This document shows positions 12,229-23,340 of a DNA stretch of 64,000 nucleotides, in pieces. The DNA is from Simmondsia chinensis (lineage: Eukaryota; Streptophyta; Magnoliopsida; Caryophyllales; Simmondsiaceae): assembly GCA_018398585.1 (NCBI GenBank), contig JAGTTD010000022.1:3499501-3563500 (forward strand), read 5' to 3'. The translations under genes and the position numbers were made by a program. The notes under the pieces are model-generated. The model saw only the letters and a list, made by a program, of their open reading frames with translations. It had not been told where the DNA came from and did not search any database. Every line of letters starts with the position of its first letter. Position 1 is the first letter of the stretch.

Positions 12229-13023
12229 GGCTCCGTTTGTTTTGGAGGAAAATGAGATTCTAGGAAATTGTTTTCATATTTTCCATCATTTGACACGTTT
12301 TGTTTGACGGAAAAGTTTTTCCTATGGAAAATGTTTTCCCCCTGGAAAATGTTTTCCCCCAATGGAAGGAAAATGACTTCCCTTATAAAACAAGGGAAGT
12401 CATGATTCCAAGTGGCACAAGAGCCTTCCCAGTAATTAGCGTGCGGATAAGGATCGAACCGAAATGAACCGAATAGAAAGGTAAATAAGGTATTTTATAA
12501 GGTATTTTTTTGTCAAAATTTGGCAGATTTTAAATAAAAATTTGTTGACGTGGAGCACAAGTTTCGACAACATATATGTATGCCTATCATAATCCGGTGA
12601 TTTCTTTTGTCAGAAAATGCTAGCGTGATACATTAACGAAAATTCACCGATTCGAACGAAGAGCATATTTTGGTGATAGATTATCGTATCTCAGGGTATC
12701 TTATTATTTATGTTAAAACAATAGAATACTGAGGTAATAAATGCTCGAACTTTAAGGTATACAAGAGATAATTTTCCTATTTTATATGCCTTTGATAGTT
12801 AATTTTACTTTTCAATTACTTTTCTTATATGTTGTATTGCTACTTATATTATCTTGTAATACTATTTCGTTTAAACCATATAAGAAGACATTAATGTGGA
12901 AGCAAGTTTTCTTTTGAAACAAACCAGGGAAAACTTTACTCAGATTTCAATTTTCCTTGGAAACTCTTTTCAAACGGAAAACTATTTCCTAGATTCCACT
13001 TTTCCTGCGAAACAAATGGAGCA
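12229..13023. mobile_element. MITE-like element with about 50-bp terminal inverted repeats
   Basis: The left end (ggctccgtttgttttggagg, then gattctaggaaattgttttc) is the reverse complement, with mismatches, of the right end near 12974-13023 (gaaaactatttcctagattc, ...cgaaacaaatggagc). Total length is about 795 bp with no coding capacity. Internal palindromes (acttcccttataaaacaagggaagt near 12371) add to the foldback character. I could not find a clean target-site duplication. Confidence 0.65.
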
Positions 13024-13637
13024 TCAAACTTGTTACTTCTTAGTTAATGGCTCGATATTATGTCAAAAAATCAAAACTGTAAACTGACATGTGAAGCTCA
13101 ATAGTTTTTATAATTTAACATTTCTAGTTTTCTAATGTACATCTCTACTGATGAACCATTTCAATAGTGCAGGCGCTGCTGTGCAGCATTTCCACGATAT
13201 CGTTATGATCAATTAATGGGTCCAAGATGTTTCCCACATCGAATGGAACAAACATAGAGCTAGTGCATAAATCTTGATATCTCTTATCCAAGGTCATGAC
13301 ATGTGAGTCAGTCATTGTATATGATGATAAAATTTGCTCTTCTTTCATTTTGTTTTGTATTATTTTCCGTTCTAGGACTTATCTGTGGCTTCTCAAGTTT
13401 TTGTTTTCCTAGGAAGCGAGTTGATGGTGGGGGAATTTTAACCTATGAGCTTTTGTCATAGGGCCTCAACCTTAGTAATGTTTTAACAACTATAGCAAAG
13501 GCCTTATTAACAACTTCTCTCATTCGATGCTAATGCACTTTCTTGCTGTTGGGTGTATGCTTGTAGTCTCATTTTACTGGTTTCCAACTACCCTTTTTTT
13601 TAAAGAGGTAAAAGCAAAGCTACCAAAATCTAGGCCT

Positions 13638-14060
13638 GCCCTCTCAGTATAGGGCAGTCTAAGGCTTCGACCTGCAAAATAGATAGAAGAGTGCAAGAGG
13701 GAGCATTATCCCAAATGGTAACACCCACACTCTCATGACCGACATTAGCAAGCCAATCAACCGAGCGATTAGCTTCTCTGAAAATATGGTTAAAGGAGAT
13801 ATCATCAATCTTGGAGCAGGTGTTATGGATGTCTTCCACAATAGGAGCAATGTCTGCGGGCACTGAGTATGAGCCATTGTGCACATTGATAACCACCTAG
13901 TTATCGCCTTCAAGAATAATCTTGTGCGCCTCCAACCTGGTTACAAAATACAGAGCATCTCTAGCCGCAATTGCTTCCGCCACAATAACTGAAGCATGCC
14001 CAAGTTTTCTAGTCCTGGCAATCAGAATGTACCCCCGATTATTGGCTTCCAACTACACAC
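13638..14060 (-). pseudogene. LINE-type RNase H-like domain fragment
   Basis: Minus-strand translation gives ARTRKLGHASVIVAEAIAAR, RDALYFVTRLEAHKIILEGD and, after an in-frame TAG at about 13898, VVINVHNGSYSVPADIAPIV and FNHIFREANRSVDWLANVGH. This is the RNase H-like fold (RVT_3) found at the C-terminus of plant L1-type LINEs and in some host-derived genes. No reverse transcriptase accompanies it, so it is a broken remnant about 1 kb upstream of the HWS-like gene. Confidence 0.75.
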
Positions 14061-15079
14061 TTGTGTCTATTTGTGCACTTAATCTTTGTGGCGCTGAGGC
14101 GACTTAAACATAAGTTCTGGCTGGAATTTAAAGCCGGCTTTTGGCTACAGTTTGGGAGCCTTCGCCCACTTAGAAATGTATCCAAACCCCTCACACAAGA
14201 ATTTTCGGTCTTTTACTCTAGTAAAGGCAATACGATATCGATTATCCAACTCTAAATTTGTATTACTTGGTGTAAGATTATATAGGACTTTAGGCCCAAC
14301 CTATGAAATTAGACTATACAAGGTTTACATATAAGGTCAAGTGGAGTTCCATCGTAACACCGATTGAAATTAGATTAGAGTAATCCTCTAAACTTATATA
14401 TTGATCTTCTCTCTTTCTACTCTTATGTGGGATTCTAATTACTAGGCTCACATTTAGGGTCCTTAACACTTGGAGAAGTAGTTTGGGTTCTCGTAAGCAT
14501 TGTGAAAAATTTGCATTCAGGAACTGGGATCCTTGCAGGATGTGTTGGATTTCCCTTTCGCTTCTCAGGGGTTGATTATCATTGTTAGCATTGCCATCTA
14601 ATCAAATTGCGGATCACAGTTATGTCCTATAGTTGTAGAAGCGGGTGTTGTAGATGTTACTTGATGAGTCATTGTGACTGCATCAGGTTTTATTCGGAAT
14701 GTAAGCTAGTTTCAACCCTTCTACTAGAAAGATTTTGAATGATACATTCATCAAATTAATGATCATGTGTAAACACATGTACAGGTTTTCTTACGAATAA
14801 GATACAACATATATGCACTATCCCCCTTCTGACCCGAAACTCGGGAACTTCCTTCATGTTTCTGGTATCATGTCGCACACTCCTATTGCTGCTCCAAATT
14901 TCATGTCCGAAGGCATTTCTATTTGTTCTGTTCTAGGTGACTTGATTTATATTGTAGAGAACTGTTGTTTCCTGAATGATTTTAGCATGCCATTGATCAA
15001 CATCTGGTGTTGCTTATTGTTCGCTGGCAATAAATTGTAATGTTAATTTGATTTTCTTAATAAAATCTTCTGGATACAG
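14061..15079. other. Region directly upstream of the HWS-like coding exon
   Basis: No coding gene is supported. The stretch ends in a splice-acceptor-like 'ttctggatacag' at 15068-15079, followed 23 bases later by the ATG, suggesting a 5' UTR intron as is common for this gene type. Confidence 0.4.
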
Positions 15080-15102
15080 GTGGGTTTTTACTTGTCTCGA
15101 TA

Positions 15103-16263
15103 ATGGAGGATAACACGTCATCGATTAGCCGCCAGTACCATTATGATTGTGACAAACTAAGTAAATTCATGCCATCAATTGTTCCATTTCTACCCGATAA
15201 CGTGATGGAAATGATTCTAGCCTGTCTTCCTATAGCAAGTATCTTCCGAGCAGGTTGTGTATGCAAGCGATGGCACAAGATAGTGACTTCAAAACGGTTT
15301 GTTCGGCATTCCATGTGTGCTATATCACGTAAACCATGGTACTTTATGTTCACTAGCACTGCGGATCCTTTTGGCTATACATACGATCCCACCCTCCCTA
15401 AATGGTACAGTCTCGAGCTTTCTCACTTTATTACACGAAAATCGTCCATTTCTTCCTCTTTCGGGTTGGTTTGCTTCATGAATATGGATTCCAAGATCGA
15501 CTTCTATGTTTATAATCCCATCACTAGACGTCGGAGAAGGCTTGTGGAGCCTCCTCGTCTAAAGCGCAATGATGATATTGCCATTGCTATCTCAGCAGAT
15601 AGGGTATCACAAAGCTATAAAATTTCGATTGTGCGAACAAGGGCAAGACGAGGGGGGTTTTCTCGGTGGTGTTTCTCGATCCATGTTTATGACTCGGAAA
15701 CAATGACATGGTCGAGCTCGGTCACCGAGGAGTTAAACGAGTGGAGAGTTGGTGATCAGAGTGTGATATGTGATGGCTTTTTGTACTTTCTGATCTATTC
15801 AACCCCAGTGGATGTGCTAGAACAACACCATGGCCTAGTTCGATACAATCTGTCAAGCTGCTCAACGGATGACTTGTTGACTAATCACATCCCAATTCCT
15901 TTCCCACTTACATGTAGACGATTGATGAACCTCAATGAGAAGCTCGTGATGGTAGGAGGGATTGGGAAGGAAGATCGACCAGACAAAATTGAAGGAATCG
16001 GGATCTGGGCCCTTGACAGGACAGAGTGGGAAGTGTTTAGTCTAATGCCCCGTGAGATGTTCTTGGAATTCGGGCAATTTGAGAGTGTTTTCGCTAGCGC
16101 TGGAACAGGTGATATTATCTACATTCATAGCTATGGCGGTATTGCTATGGTGGTTTTCGACATGAACGAGAAGCAATGGAAATGGTCGGAGAAGCGCCCC
16201 GTGGCAAACAGGTTCCCTCTTAGTGGTTTTTGCTTTGAACCCAGGCTTGACATTACGCCTTAA
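15103..16263 (+). CDS. HWS: F-box/kelch-repeat protein, HAWAIIAN SKIRT-like
   Basis: Single open coding exon of 386 codons, the only intact protein gene in the window. An F-box lies at residues about 26-70 (FLPDNVMEMILACLPIASIF, then RAGCVCKRWHKIV), followed by a kelch/galactose-oxidase-type region beginning PWYFMFTSTADPFGYTYDP and ending in GFCFEPRLDI. Order, length and the phrases LPIASIFRAG.VCKRW, PWYFMFT, SVICD, LMNLNEKLVMVGGIGK and FCFEPRLDI match the Arabidopsis F-box protein HAWAIIAN SKIRT (At3g61590). Such proteins are the substrate adaptor of an SCF ubiquitin ligase; HWS affects organ fusion, growth and microRNA activity. The start is the first ATG after a probable 5' UTR splice acceptor at 15079. 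It could be a paralogue rather than the direct orthologue. Confidence 0.9.
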   Translation: MEDNTSSISRQYHYDCDKLSKFMPSIVPFLPDNVMEMILACLPIASIFRAGCVCKRWHKIVTSKRFVRHSMCAISRKPWYFMFTSTADPFGYTYDPTLPKWYSLELSHFITRKSSISSSFGLVCFMNMDSKIDFYVYNPITRRRRRLVEPPRLKRNDDIAIAISADRVSQSYKISIVRTRARRGGFSRWCFSIHVYDSETMTWSSSVTEELNEWRVGDQSVICDGFLYFLIYSTPVDVLEQHHGLVRYNLSSCSTDDLLTNHIPIPFPLTCRRLMNLNEKLVMVGGIGKEDRPDKIEGIGIWALDRTEWEVFSLMPREMFLEFGQFESVFASAGTGDIIYIHSYGGIAMVVFDMNEKQWKWSEKRPVANRFPLSGFCFEPRLDITP

Positions 16264-16733
16264 GCTTGTCGCTCCTCTAGATTCTATGTGCTAACGGCTC
16301 GTTTGATATCGTTTTCCTGTTTTTGTTGTTTGGTTTTTGAGAAACTGAAAAACAAGCAATCAAATGACCATTCCTAAGGCATTATTAACAATAGTAGAAA
16401 CCAGTTGTTTGAAAAAGGAAAAGACCATTCCAGGCAGTTGTCGTATTTGCTTCCCTGAAACAACGAGTTATTTTACGGATTTGTAGTTCTTAATGAAACT
16501 CTTGATATTTGCCACTATGTCATGAAAGAAGAGTGAAGTTATTATATCATATGCTCAAAAGTTTGTCTATTTTGTATGAGGTTGTCAGTTCTAAGCCTCA
16601 AGCTTCACACGTCTTCAAATTTTCTGTTGCACAAATTTTTTTTCCATTATACAAATTTGTAATTGGGAAAATTATCATAGATATCTAAGATTTAAGTATT
16701 TATTGTCTAAGTTATTTGATATTTTAATATATG
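16264..16733. other. 3' flank of the HWS-like gene
   Basis: Probable 3' UTR and spacer. No further gene, RNA or clear repeat is seen before the solo LTR. Confidence 0.5.
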
Positions 16734-17124
16734 TGATGCGGCATGTAAGTGAAAAATTTAGGAGAACGGGAAGGTTCAACGGCCTTTCCTTAATTTTATT
16801 AATCTCTAATAAAACAAATAGGGGAAAAATAACACTCTAATCTCACAATCCGAAAAAGAGGCTCTAAAAGGAAAATTAATCTAAAAATTATGAACTACGA
16901 AACCCTAAATTTCTCTATGTATATATAGAGGACTAATCTTACGTTGAATCAAATTTTAAAAGATAAATACAAAAATTAAATCTGAATCTTAAATCTAAAC
17001 TAATCCTACTTAAACTCAAATTAGACTTTCTACTCAAACTCCTCTTCCTCGTCCTTGCCCTCCACGTGCGCCAAGACCTTCGCACCAAGCCAGTGCCGCC
17101 AAGCCCTAATGCAGGGCTGCATCA
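16734..17124 (-). mobile_element. Solo LTR with perfect 5-bp target-site duplication
   Basis: The 391-bp block begins TGATGCGGC and ends GCTGCATCA, inverted tips of about 8 bases, and is flanked on both sides by ATATG (16729-16733 and 17125-17129). A TATA-like run read on the minus strand (ctatatatacatagag, about 16915-16930) suggests minus orientation. No internal region is present, so it is a solo LTR left by LTR-LTR recombination. Confidence 0.85.
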
Positions 17125-18420
17125 ATATGAGATGAGATATTCTTGGGTTCAAAAATTTTATAATTTAGGTATCTTATGTTGGAATTTTGGAAATTTTTGT
17201 CGAAATTCTACCAAAGTTTACGAGAAAATACTGATGTGTATATGACTAAAGGAACATACATATGTGCCATAGGAATTTTTTTTTTTTTTTTTTGGGGAAA
17301 AATCCGTCGAATTAGGAAAATGAAATAGTTGGATCTTGACAGAACTTATGTTTATATTACCAAAGGGCAACGATTTACAATTTAGTTCATGTTCCATAGG
17401 AACGATTTCTTCTAAAAATTTATCGAATTTTAGCAAATGGTATCTAATTAAAAATTCTTAAATTTCATATCATTTTGTAAAATTTTTAAACTTGGAAACT
17501 TTATTATACATATGAAAATATTGAAATACATAGGTGATAAATAAACAAATCTTAGGAGTATATTCACTGGAAAGTTCCTAGTACATATGTGGGATAACAA
17601 CTTTAAAGAATAACTCTTAACATTTAATTCTGAATTTTTTAATATCTAACAGATAAAGATCTAGTGCATTTATTTTTAAAAATACATCATGTACTTTATC
17701 ATTTTAAGTAATTTTATATATGCATATAAAGTGATAAATATATAAAAGATTAAAAAGTTATTTAATATAAGAAAATGCATGATGTATCGGTTCTTTTCGA
17801 CATGTCTAGTCGATGTGGGATTGTATCCAATGACGGCATCTACATAGAATCAAAGCAAGATAATATATATTTGACCAAAAAAAAAGCAGCAGCAAGATAA
17901 TATACTCAGTAGACAAGAAAAGAAATGCTTGTCTTGGACATTTGATATATTTCAATATTTTCAGCAAAAAAAAATAAAATAAATTAGGATAAAAAATTCA
18001 CTAATCTTTTATATAAACTACCTATATATTGCTAAAAGCACGCGTCAGTCAACATTTTTTGAGGAAATTGGCAAATTCTAATAATATACTTATATATTGT
18101 TCAAATCACGTTCCACTTTAACATTTCCAATAAAAATCAATTGAATTTAGGCACAAGGACACTTGATCGATTAACTTTTCAAACTGTAGGATACTCTAGA
18201 TATAAAATATTTGAACCTCAAGATATAATATTATACATATTAAAATAGTAGAGTACTATTGGGTGATAAAGGGTCAAAAAAAAGTAATTTTTCCTCATTT
18301 ATATTATATAATAATAATAATATAAATTAGAATATTTATAACAAAGGTCCTAGTATTTTACTATATTTGTCAATTTATCCTATTACTTTTATCATATCAA
18401 TCTAGTCCTAGTGCTTTTAT
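17125..18420. other. AT-rich intergenic DNA
   Basis: I see no gene, RNA or convincing element; only homopolymer runs such as the poly-T at 17278-17293. Confidence 0.5.
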
Positions 18421-18424
18421 TTAG

Positions 18425-19015
18425 GGTTAGCAATAAGATGGGGCGGGGCGGGGCGTGTACAAGGGCTACCTCCTCCATACACATACCCACCATCCAAATT
18501 CAATACCCATATCCGCCCCATTACTCGCCACATGTATGAAGTGGATATTTATGCCCGCCTCGACGGTACAAACCCATACCCATACCCCCTCGCCTTATTA
18601 TCCACAGATATCCATTACTTGCCCCGAACCTACCCTAATGCCGGTACAAAATAATTATTGATACTTGCCCGAATTAATTACTTAATACTAATTTTAAAGG
18701 TTTTTTTTTCGATAATTAGCTACCAGGTCTACTATTTTTAAAGGTTCAATTATTTTTTATAACATTGATAAATAATTTATGTAATTGAACTTTAGCATGT
18801 ATTTTCTTTTAATTTAAAGTTAATTAGATATAAAATGGAGCAAATATGGTGGGTGTAAAGCGAGATAGGGCGGGACGGGTACAACACCATACTTGTGCCC
18901 GTCCCATACCCATGGCAGGTACATCCAACTCATACCCACTACCCGCCTCACTTATTTCGGGACGGATACAAGCCTGTAATGGGTTTTACCCACCCCAGTA
19001 CCATTTCTACTTTTA
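18425..19015. repeat. Degenerate repeat rich in GGCGGGGCGGG and CCCATACCC motifs
   Basis: Two related segments (18437-18660 and 18848-19010) carry G-rich starts (ggggcggggcggggcg; gggcgggacggg) followed by strings of 'cccatacccat' and 'tgcccgaa/tgcccg'. This composition stands out from the AT-rich surroundings and resembles decayed MITE families of plants, but I could not define terminal repeats. Confidence 0.4.
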
Positions 19016-19344
19016 TTATGTCAATTTAGTCTTCTTAGCTATCTACATTGTGTTCCTTTGGTCTTATGACTTAATTGAAGTTAAGTTAATAATGTAACTT
19101 TTAATGATAGTATCATTTTAGATGCAAGCAATGCACTACAAATCCACTTAATGACTCAATTTATTCCAACTCATGGTCGAATCATTTAAATTCTCATCAG
19201 CAATTTAACAAAATTGATTTTAAAGATCGAATTGACATATTATCAATAGTATAATAATTAAATTAACACAATCAAAAGTATAATAATTAAATTAATATAA
19301 TTAAAAAAAGTTCATAAATTTTTTGACATAAATAACCATATTGG

Positions 19345-19722
19345 GTTATTTACACCAATGGTCCATGTACTTTATTTATTGTATCAACTTAGTCTTTATA
19401 CTTTTAATTATTTTAATTTAGTTTCTGTATGATTCAAAATGTGTCAATTTGGCCCTTAGAAAAAAAATTTACGTTATATTTTTAATGGTTCGGCCATGAA
19501 TTTAGTTAAATTGAGTAACAGATGAATTTATAAGTTACTTGCATCTAACATAATTTTACCATTTAAAGTTACATCATTAACATAATTTAAATTTGACGAA
19601 AGGGCTAAATTGACACATTTTGAATTGTTCATAGACAAAATTAACACAAGTTAAAGTACAAGAACTAAATTGATATAATGAGTAAAATACAGAAACCTTT
19701 TATATAAATAACCCTAAATTAA
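19345..19722. mobile_element. Foldback MITE, 'gggttattta' family, near full length
   Basis: The left arm (gggttatttacaccaatgg, then 'tgtcaatttggcccttag') is matched in reverse complement by the right arm (gggctaaattgacacatttt ... ttatataaataaccct). Length is about 378 bp. A related partial copy lies immediately upstream (about 19010-19340) and a third copy at 53884-55750 is split by an insertion. Confidence 0.7.
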
Positions 19723-20340
19723 ATGTATACTTTTTGGATGAGCGAGTTCATTTATTTTCCCTTAAATGTTCAGAGACATTTTCCTTTAAATATATATACT
19801 TTTTTGTTAAGTGTGATCTTTTATTAATACGATAAAAAATTTTAAGTCTTTTTAATAATTTAAAAAATTTATAATTTTTTTATTATTTAAAAAAAATATA
19901 AGGTATTAAAATATAAATAATTATTAGTATTATTTTCTAATTATGTAAATTATTTAATAGTAAAATTATATTAATGAAAACACAAGATTTTTGAGGCATC
20001 TTCTTTTCCTTAAGAGTCATGTCATCAAATATATGTGAAGTGTAACGAAATTTTTTTTGAACACTAAGTATAATGAATTTAAGACAAGCTATCTAAAAAA
20101 AGTTACTAAAATCTATAATATCTCAAAAATGTTTTAAATTTTTAAATACTTGAAAAATACAATGCCAAATGTCAAGCTAACTAAATTAAGGTCTTGTTTG
20201 GTTGTTAAAGGAATTAAATTCCTACAAGAAATTATACATTTTTTAAATTTATTTCCCTTCTCGACTTCTCATGAAATAGTATAAATATGTTAATTGCCCT
20301 TATTGGAAATAACACTTCTTAAAAATTTAAGAATAAAATA

Positions 20341-20689
20341 TAGTAAGACCCTTTAAACTTTACAATTAATTATAACACAACCCCTGCACTTTCGATTTGA
20401 AAAAATGGCTCCTTGAACTTTGCAAATTAACACAACATATTCCTTGCACTTTCAATTTTATAAAATAGCTCCTAAACTTTGCAAATTAACACAACACACC
20501 CCCTGCACTTTCAATTTCATAAAATAGCTTCCTGAATTTTGTCATTACACAAAACACACCCCTTGCACTTTTAATTTAATAAAATAGCCCCTTAAACTTT
20601 ATTATTACACACAACTCACCCCCAAACTTTATTATTAAACACAATTCACCCCTTAGATATTAATAAATTTAAAATTTTAAAAATATAGG
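20341..20689 (+). repeat. Left arm of a giant inverted repeat built of a 60-bp minisatellite
   Basis: Five degenerate units of about 59-60 bp, each carrying 'aactttgcaaattaacacaa', 'ccctgcactttcaattt' and 'ataaaatagc'. The same array occurs in reverse complement at 30245-30568, and the AT-rich flank 'ttagatattaataaattta' is mirrored there too. The two arms therefore belong to one foldback element that received the LTR retrotransposons now between them. Confidence 0.8.
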
Positions 20690-20937
20690 TGTTGAGACCA
20701 AAAAATCGCACTCGGAAAAAATCGACACGTGGCCCCTAGGAATTGCAACGAAGGGCTGACACGTGGCTTCCGGGCACCACAATGATGGAGTGACGTGTGG
20801 CTCATGGGGGCCGCAAGCGTCTCTCCCTTAGAAGCCCCCTTCAGAAGCCGGCCGAGTAATAAACAACTACACGGCATCACAACTCTGGTGGATGACGACT
20901 CAATGCTTAGAACTCGAAGAGTCTTGCCAAGTAGTAC

Positions 20938-21306
20938 CTTTTCCGAGGGTTCCAGACATATGCCATATCGAATAGTGCCTTTTCCGAGGGTTTCGAACAT
21001 ATGCCATGTCGAACAGTACCTTTTCCGAGGGTTCTGAACATATGCCATGTCGAACAATGCCTTTTCCGAGGTTTTTGGACATATCCCATGTCGAATAGTG
21101 CCTTTTTCGAGGGATTCAGGCATATCCCATGTTGAATAGTGCCTTTTCCGAGGGTTCCGGACATATCCCATGTCGATCAGTGCCTTTTTCGAGGGTTCCG
21201 GACATATGCCATGTCGAGCAGTGCCTTTTCCGAGGGTTCCGGACATAGCTCTTGCCGAAGAGTACCTTTTCCGAAGGATTCGAACATAGCTATTGCCGAG
21301 GAAGCA
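20938..21306. repeat. 41-bp minisatellite, about 9 units, inside the Tat-like LTR
   Basis: The unit reads approximately 'ttttccgagggttccggaca' plus 'tatgccatgtcgaacagtgcc', repeated head to tail with a strict 41-base period for most copies. The last units drift (tagctcttgccgaagag). Confidence 0.9.
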
Positions 21307-21329
21307 CTTCCCCGGACACGGCCACGGAC

Positions 21330-21870
21330 ACCGCCTAAGGCTCCGAATACAGCCTCGGACACATCTTCGGATACGGTTTCCATCGGACACCTCTACGGAC
21401 ACGCCACCCAAGGCTCCGGATACAGCCCCGGACACATTTTAGGACACAGTTTCCTCCAGACACAACATCCAAGGCTCCGGATACAGCCCCGGACACATCT
21501 TGGGACACGGTTTCCTCCGAACACCTCTCCGGACAAGCCATCCAAAACTCCAAATACAGCCCCGGACACATCTTCCGATACGATTCCCTCCGAACACTTC
21601 TTCGGACACGCCAAGGCTCCGGACACATCTTCGGACATGGTTTCTTCCGGACACCTCAACGGACATGCTGCCAAAGGCTCCGGATACAGCCTCGGACACA
21701 TCTTTAGGCATGGTTTCCTCCGGACACCTCTCCGGACATGCACAAGGCTCCGGACACAACTTCGGATACGGTTTCCTCTGGACACCTCAACGGACACACC
21801 GCCCAAGGCTTCGGATACAGCTCCAGACACATCTTAGGATACGGTTTCCTCCGGACACCTCAACGGACAT
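21330..21870. repeat. 60-74-bp minisatellite, about 8 units, inside the Tat-like LTR
   Basis: Repeats of 'aaggctccggatacagcc', 'cggacacatcttcggata' and 'cggtttcctccggacacctc' with variable unit length caused by internal deletions. It is GC-rich compared with the rest of the window. Confidence 0.85.
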
Positions 21871-22023
21871 CACTCCAGCTAGATATGCCTCCCGAGGCCT
21901 CGGACGAGGCTTCCGTCAGACACGCCTGGAAGTGCATCGGACACGTCTTCGGAGACACATTCTCCATAGCCCAGCTATTCTATAAATAGGGGCCTAACCC
22001 CCCTCATTTGGAAAACTCAACTC

Positions 22024-22774
22024 TGTTAGTACAAATCTGAAAATACTTGCAAAATCCTTGCAATCGGGTAACCCAAGATCTCAAGTGTTGAGGCTATGTG
22101 ATCACTTTCCTTAAGGCTTATTTCGGTATATGAAATATCCTCGGGGATACAACAACAACCAAACAATGGAATGAAGACGTGTATGGGGAGAGATTGACAG
22201 ATATGATATGAGATTGATCAAGTTTAAGACAACAAATACTTGTATACACACAAAGAACTCAAGAACACATGAAGATCTCCTTCAATATCTTTCTCTCTTA
22301 TGACTCTCTAATCAAAATCAATGTATTCAACAAGAATCAGATGGGGTATTTCTATGTTTCCAATGGAATGAGACGTCCCCAAGAGAAAACCAAGAAAAGA
22401 CACCAAAAATCGGGAATAAAGGTGCGAAAATAACTGTCAGAAAACTGGCCTGTGTGTCGAAACACACATCGACACACAGGGTTACTGTAAGTTTGTGTGT
22501 CAACACACAGTCCCTGTGTGTCGACACACAACACCCTGCCGTGCGCTTCTGTAAGGCTGTGTGTCGACACACGGGCCATGTGTGTCGACACACACCTGAT
22601 TCCCAATGGTATTGTAGGATTGTGTGTCGACACACATGGCCCATGTGTCGACACACACCCCTCTCATGTTGTAAACACTTAAACACATTCTGGGACTATC
22701 TCATATACATTTTATACATACATTAAACAATGTTTCACATATTTATCAACACATATTTTGAAAATACACTAACA
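22024..22774 (-). mobile_element. 3' LTR of the copia element, with TGTGTCGACACA palindromes
   Basis: A 751-bp LTR. Between 22440 and 22660 it carries a row of near-identical palindromes of the form gtgtgtcgacacac, several in close pairs separated by 'gggccat' or 'tggcccat'. The same row occurs in the right LTR. Confidence 0.9.
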
Positions 22775-23340
22775 ATCCCCCACCATTTTTAAAATACAAT
22801 CAATCTCACTATCACATCTTGAATAAAGGACGCCACGTCGTGCATCAACATGGGTGTCTCCCGATTGAACCCCTGGCTAGTGAAAGGACCATACAGTTAA
22901 TCGGATCGAAAATGGTAGACCAAGCTTTGAACAATACAACCCATTTGACTAACCGACTATCCAATCACGCACTAGGCGTACTCACCGTACACACTCTACA
23001 CCTCCCAGATCGACACATTTGTGGCCTTGTGTCCTGTACCCTTCGTGAGTGTTTCAGGGCCAAACCCATAGTCAAAAATCACCCCTTTGAAGTGGCCAAA
23101 TTTCAACACACACGAAGGTGGACCTCATTGATCATGTCCCTGCGACGCGACATTCAATAAGTTCTAGAATCAGGTCCATTAAGAGCAAATGTTCATCCTT
23201 TTAGAATCTCTGACGCAGGTATCAAGCACATCACACTCGGGATGGTAATTTTCAAATTGTGTTTGGAGTCACATAGATGACAAGTCTCTCTCATTGAACC
23301 CGAAACCTAGCGTCATACTAGGCATCGAGTTAAGGGCCTA

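Larger units (their letters stand above)
20690..22023 (+). mobile_element. Tat-like LTR, 5' part (split by a copia insertion)
   Basis: Starts TGTTGAGACC right after the foldback arm and continues at 28818 beyond the inserted copia element. Total LTR length without the insert is about 2.15 kb. It holds two minisatellites (20938-21306 and 21330-21870) and, near 21981, a TATA-like 'ctataaatagggg'. Orientation is set by the PBS at the far end (29642). The long translated repeats inside it on the minus strand are products of the minisatellites, not genes. Confidence 0.75.

Noticed and set aside
13145..13348. 67-codon minus-strand ORF (MKEEQILSSYTMTDSH...)
   Set aside because: No recognisable domain, no supporting splice sites, and short enough to be chance.
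20677..21837. Long overlapping ORFs on both strands (up to 252 codons) with repeated peptides such as RNPRKRHYSTWHM
   Set aside because: They are translations of the 41-bp and 60-74-bp minisatellites inside a Tat-like LTR; several frames are open at once, which is typical of repeat artefacts.
22327..22726. Cys/His-rich ORFs (VCRHTGHVCRHT) in the copia LTRs on both strands
   Set aside because: Produced by the TGTGTCGACACA palindromes, not by a zinc-binding protein; there is no start context or homology.
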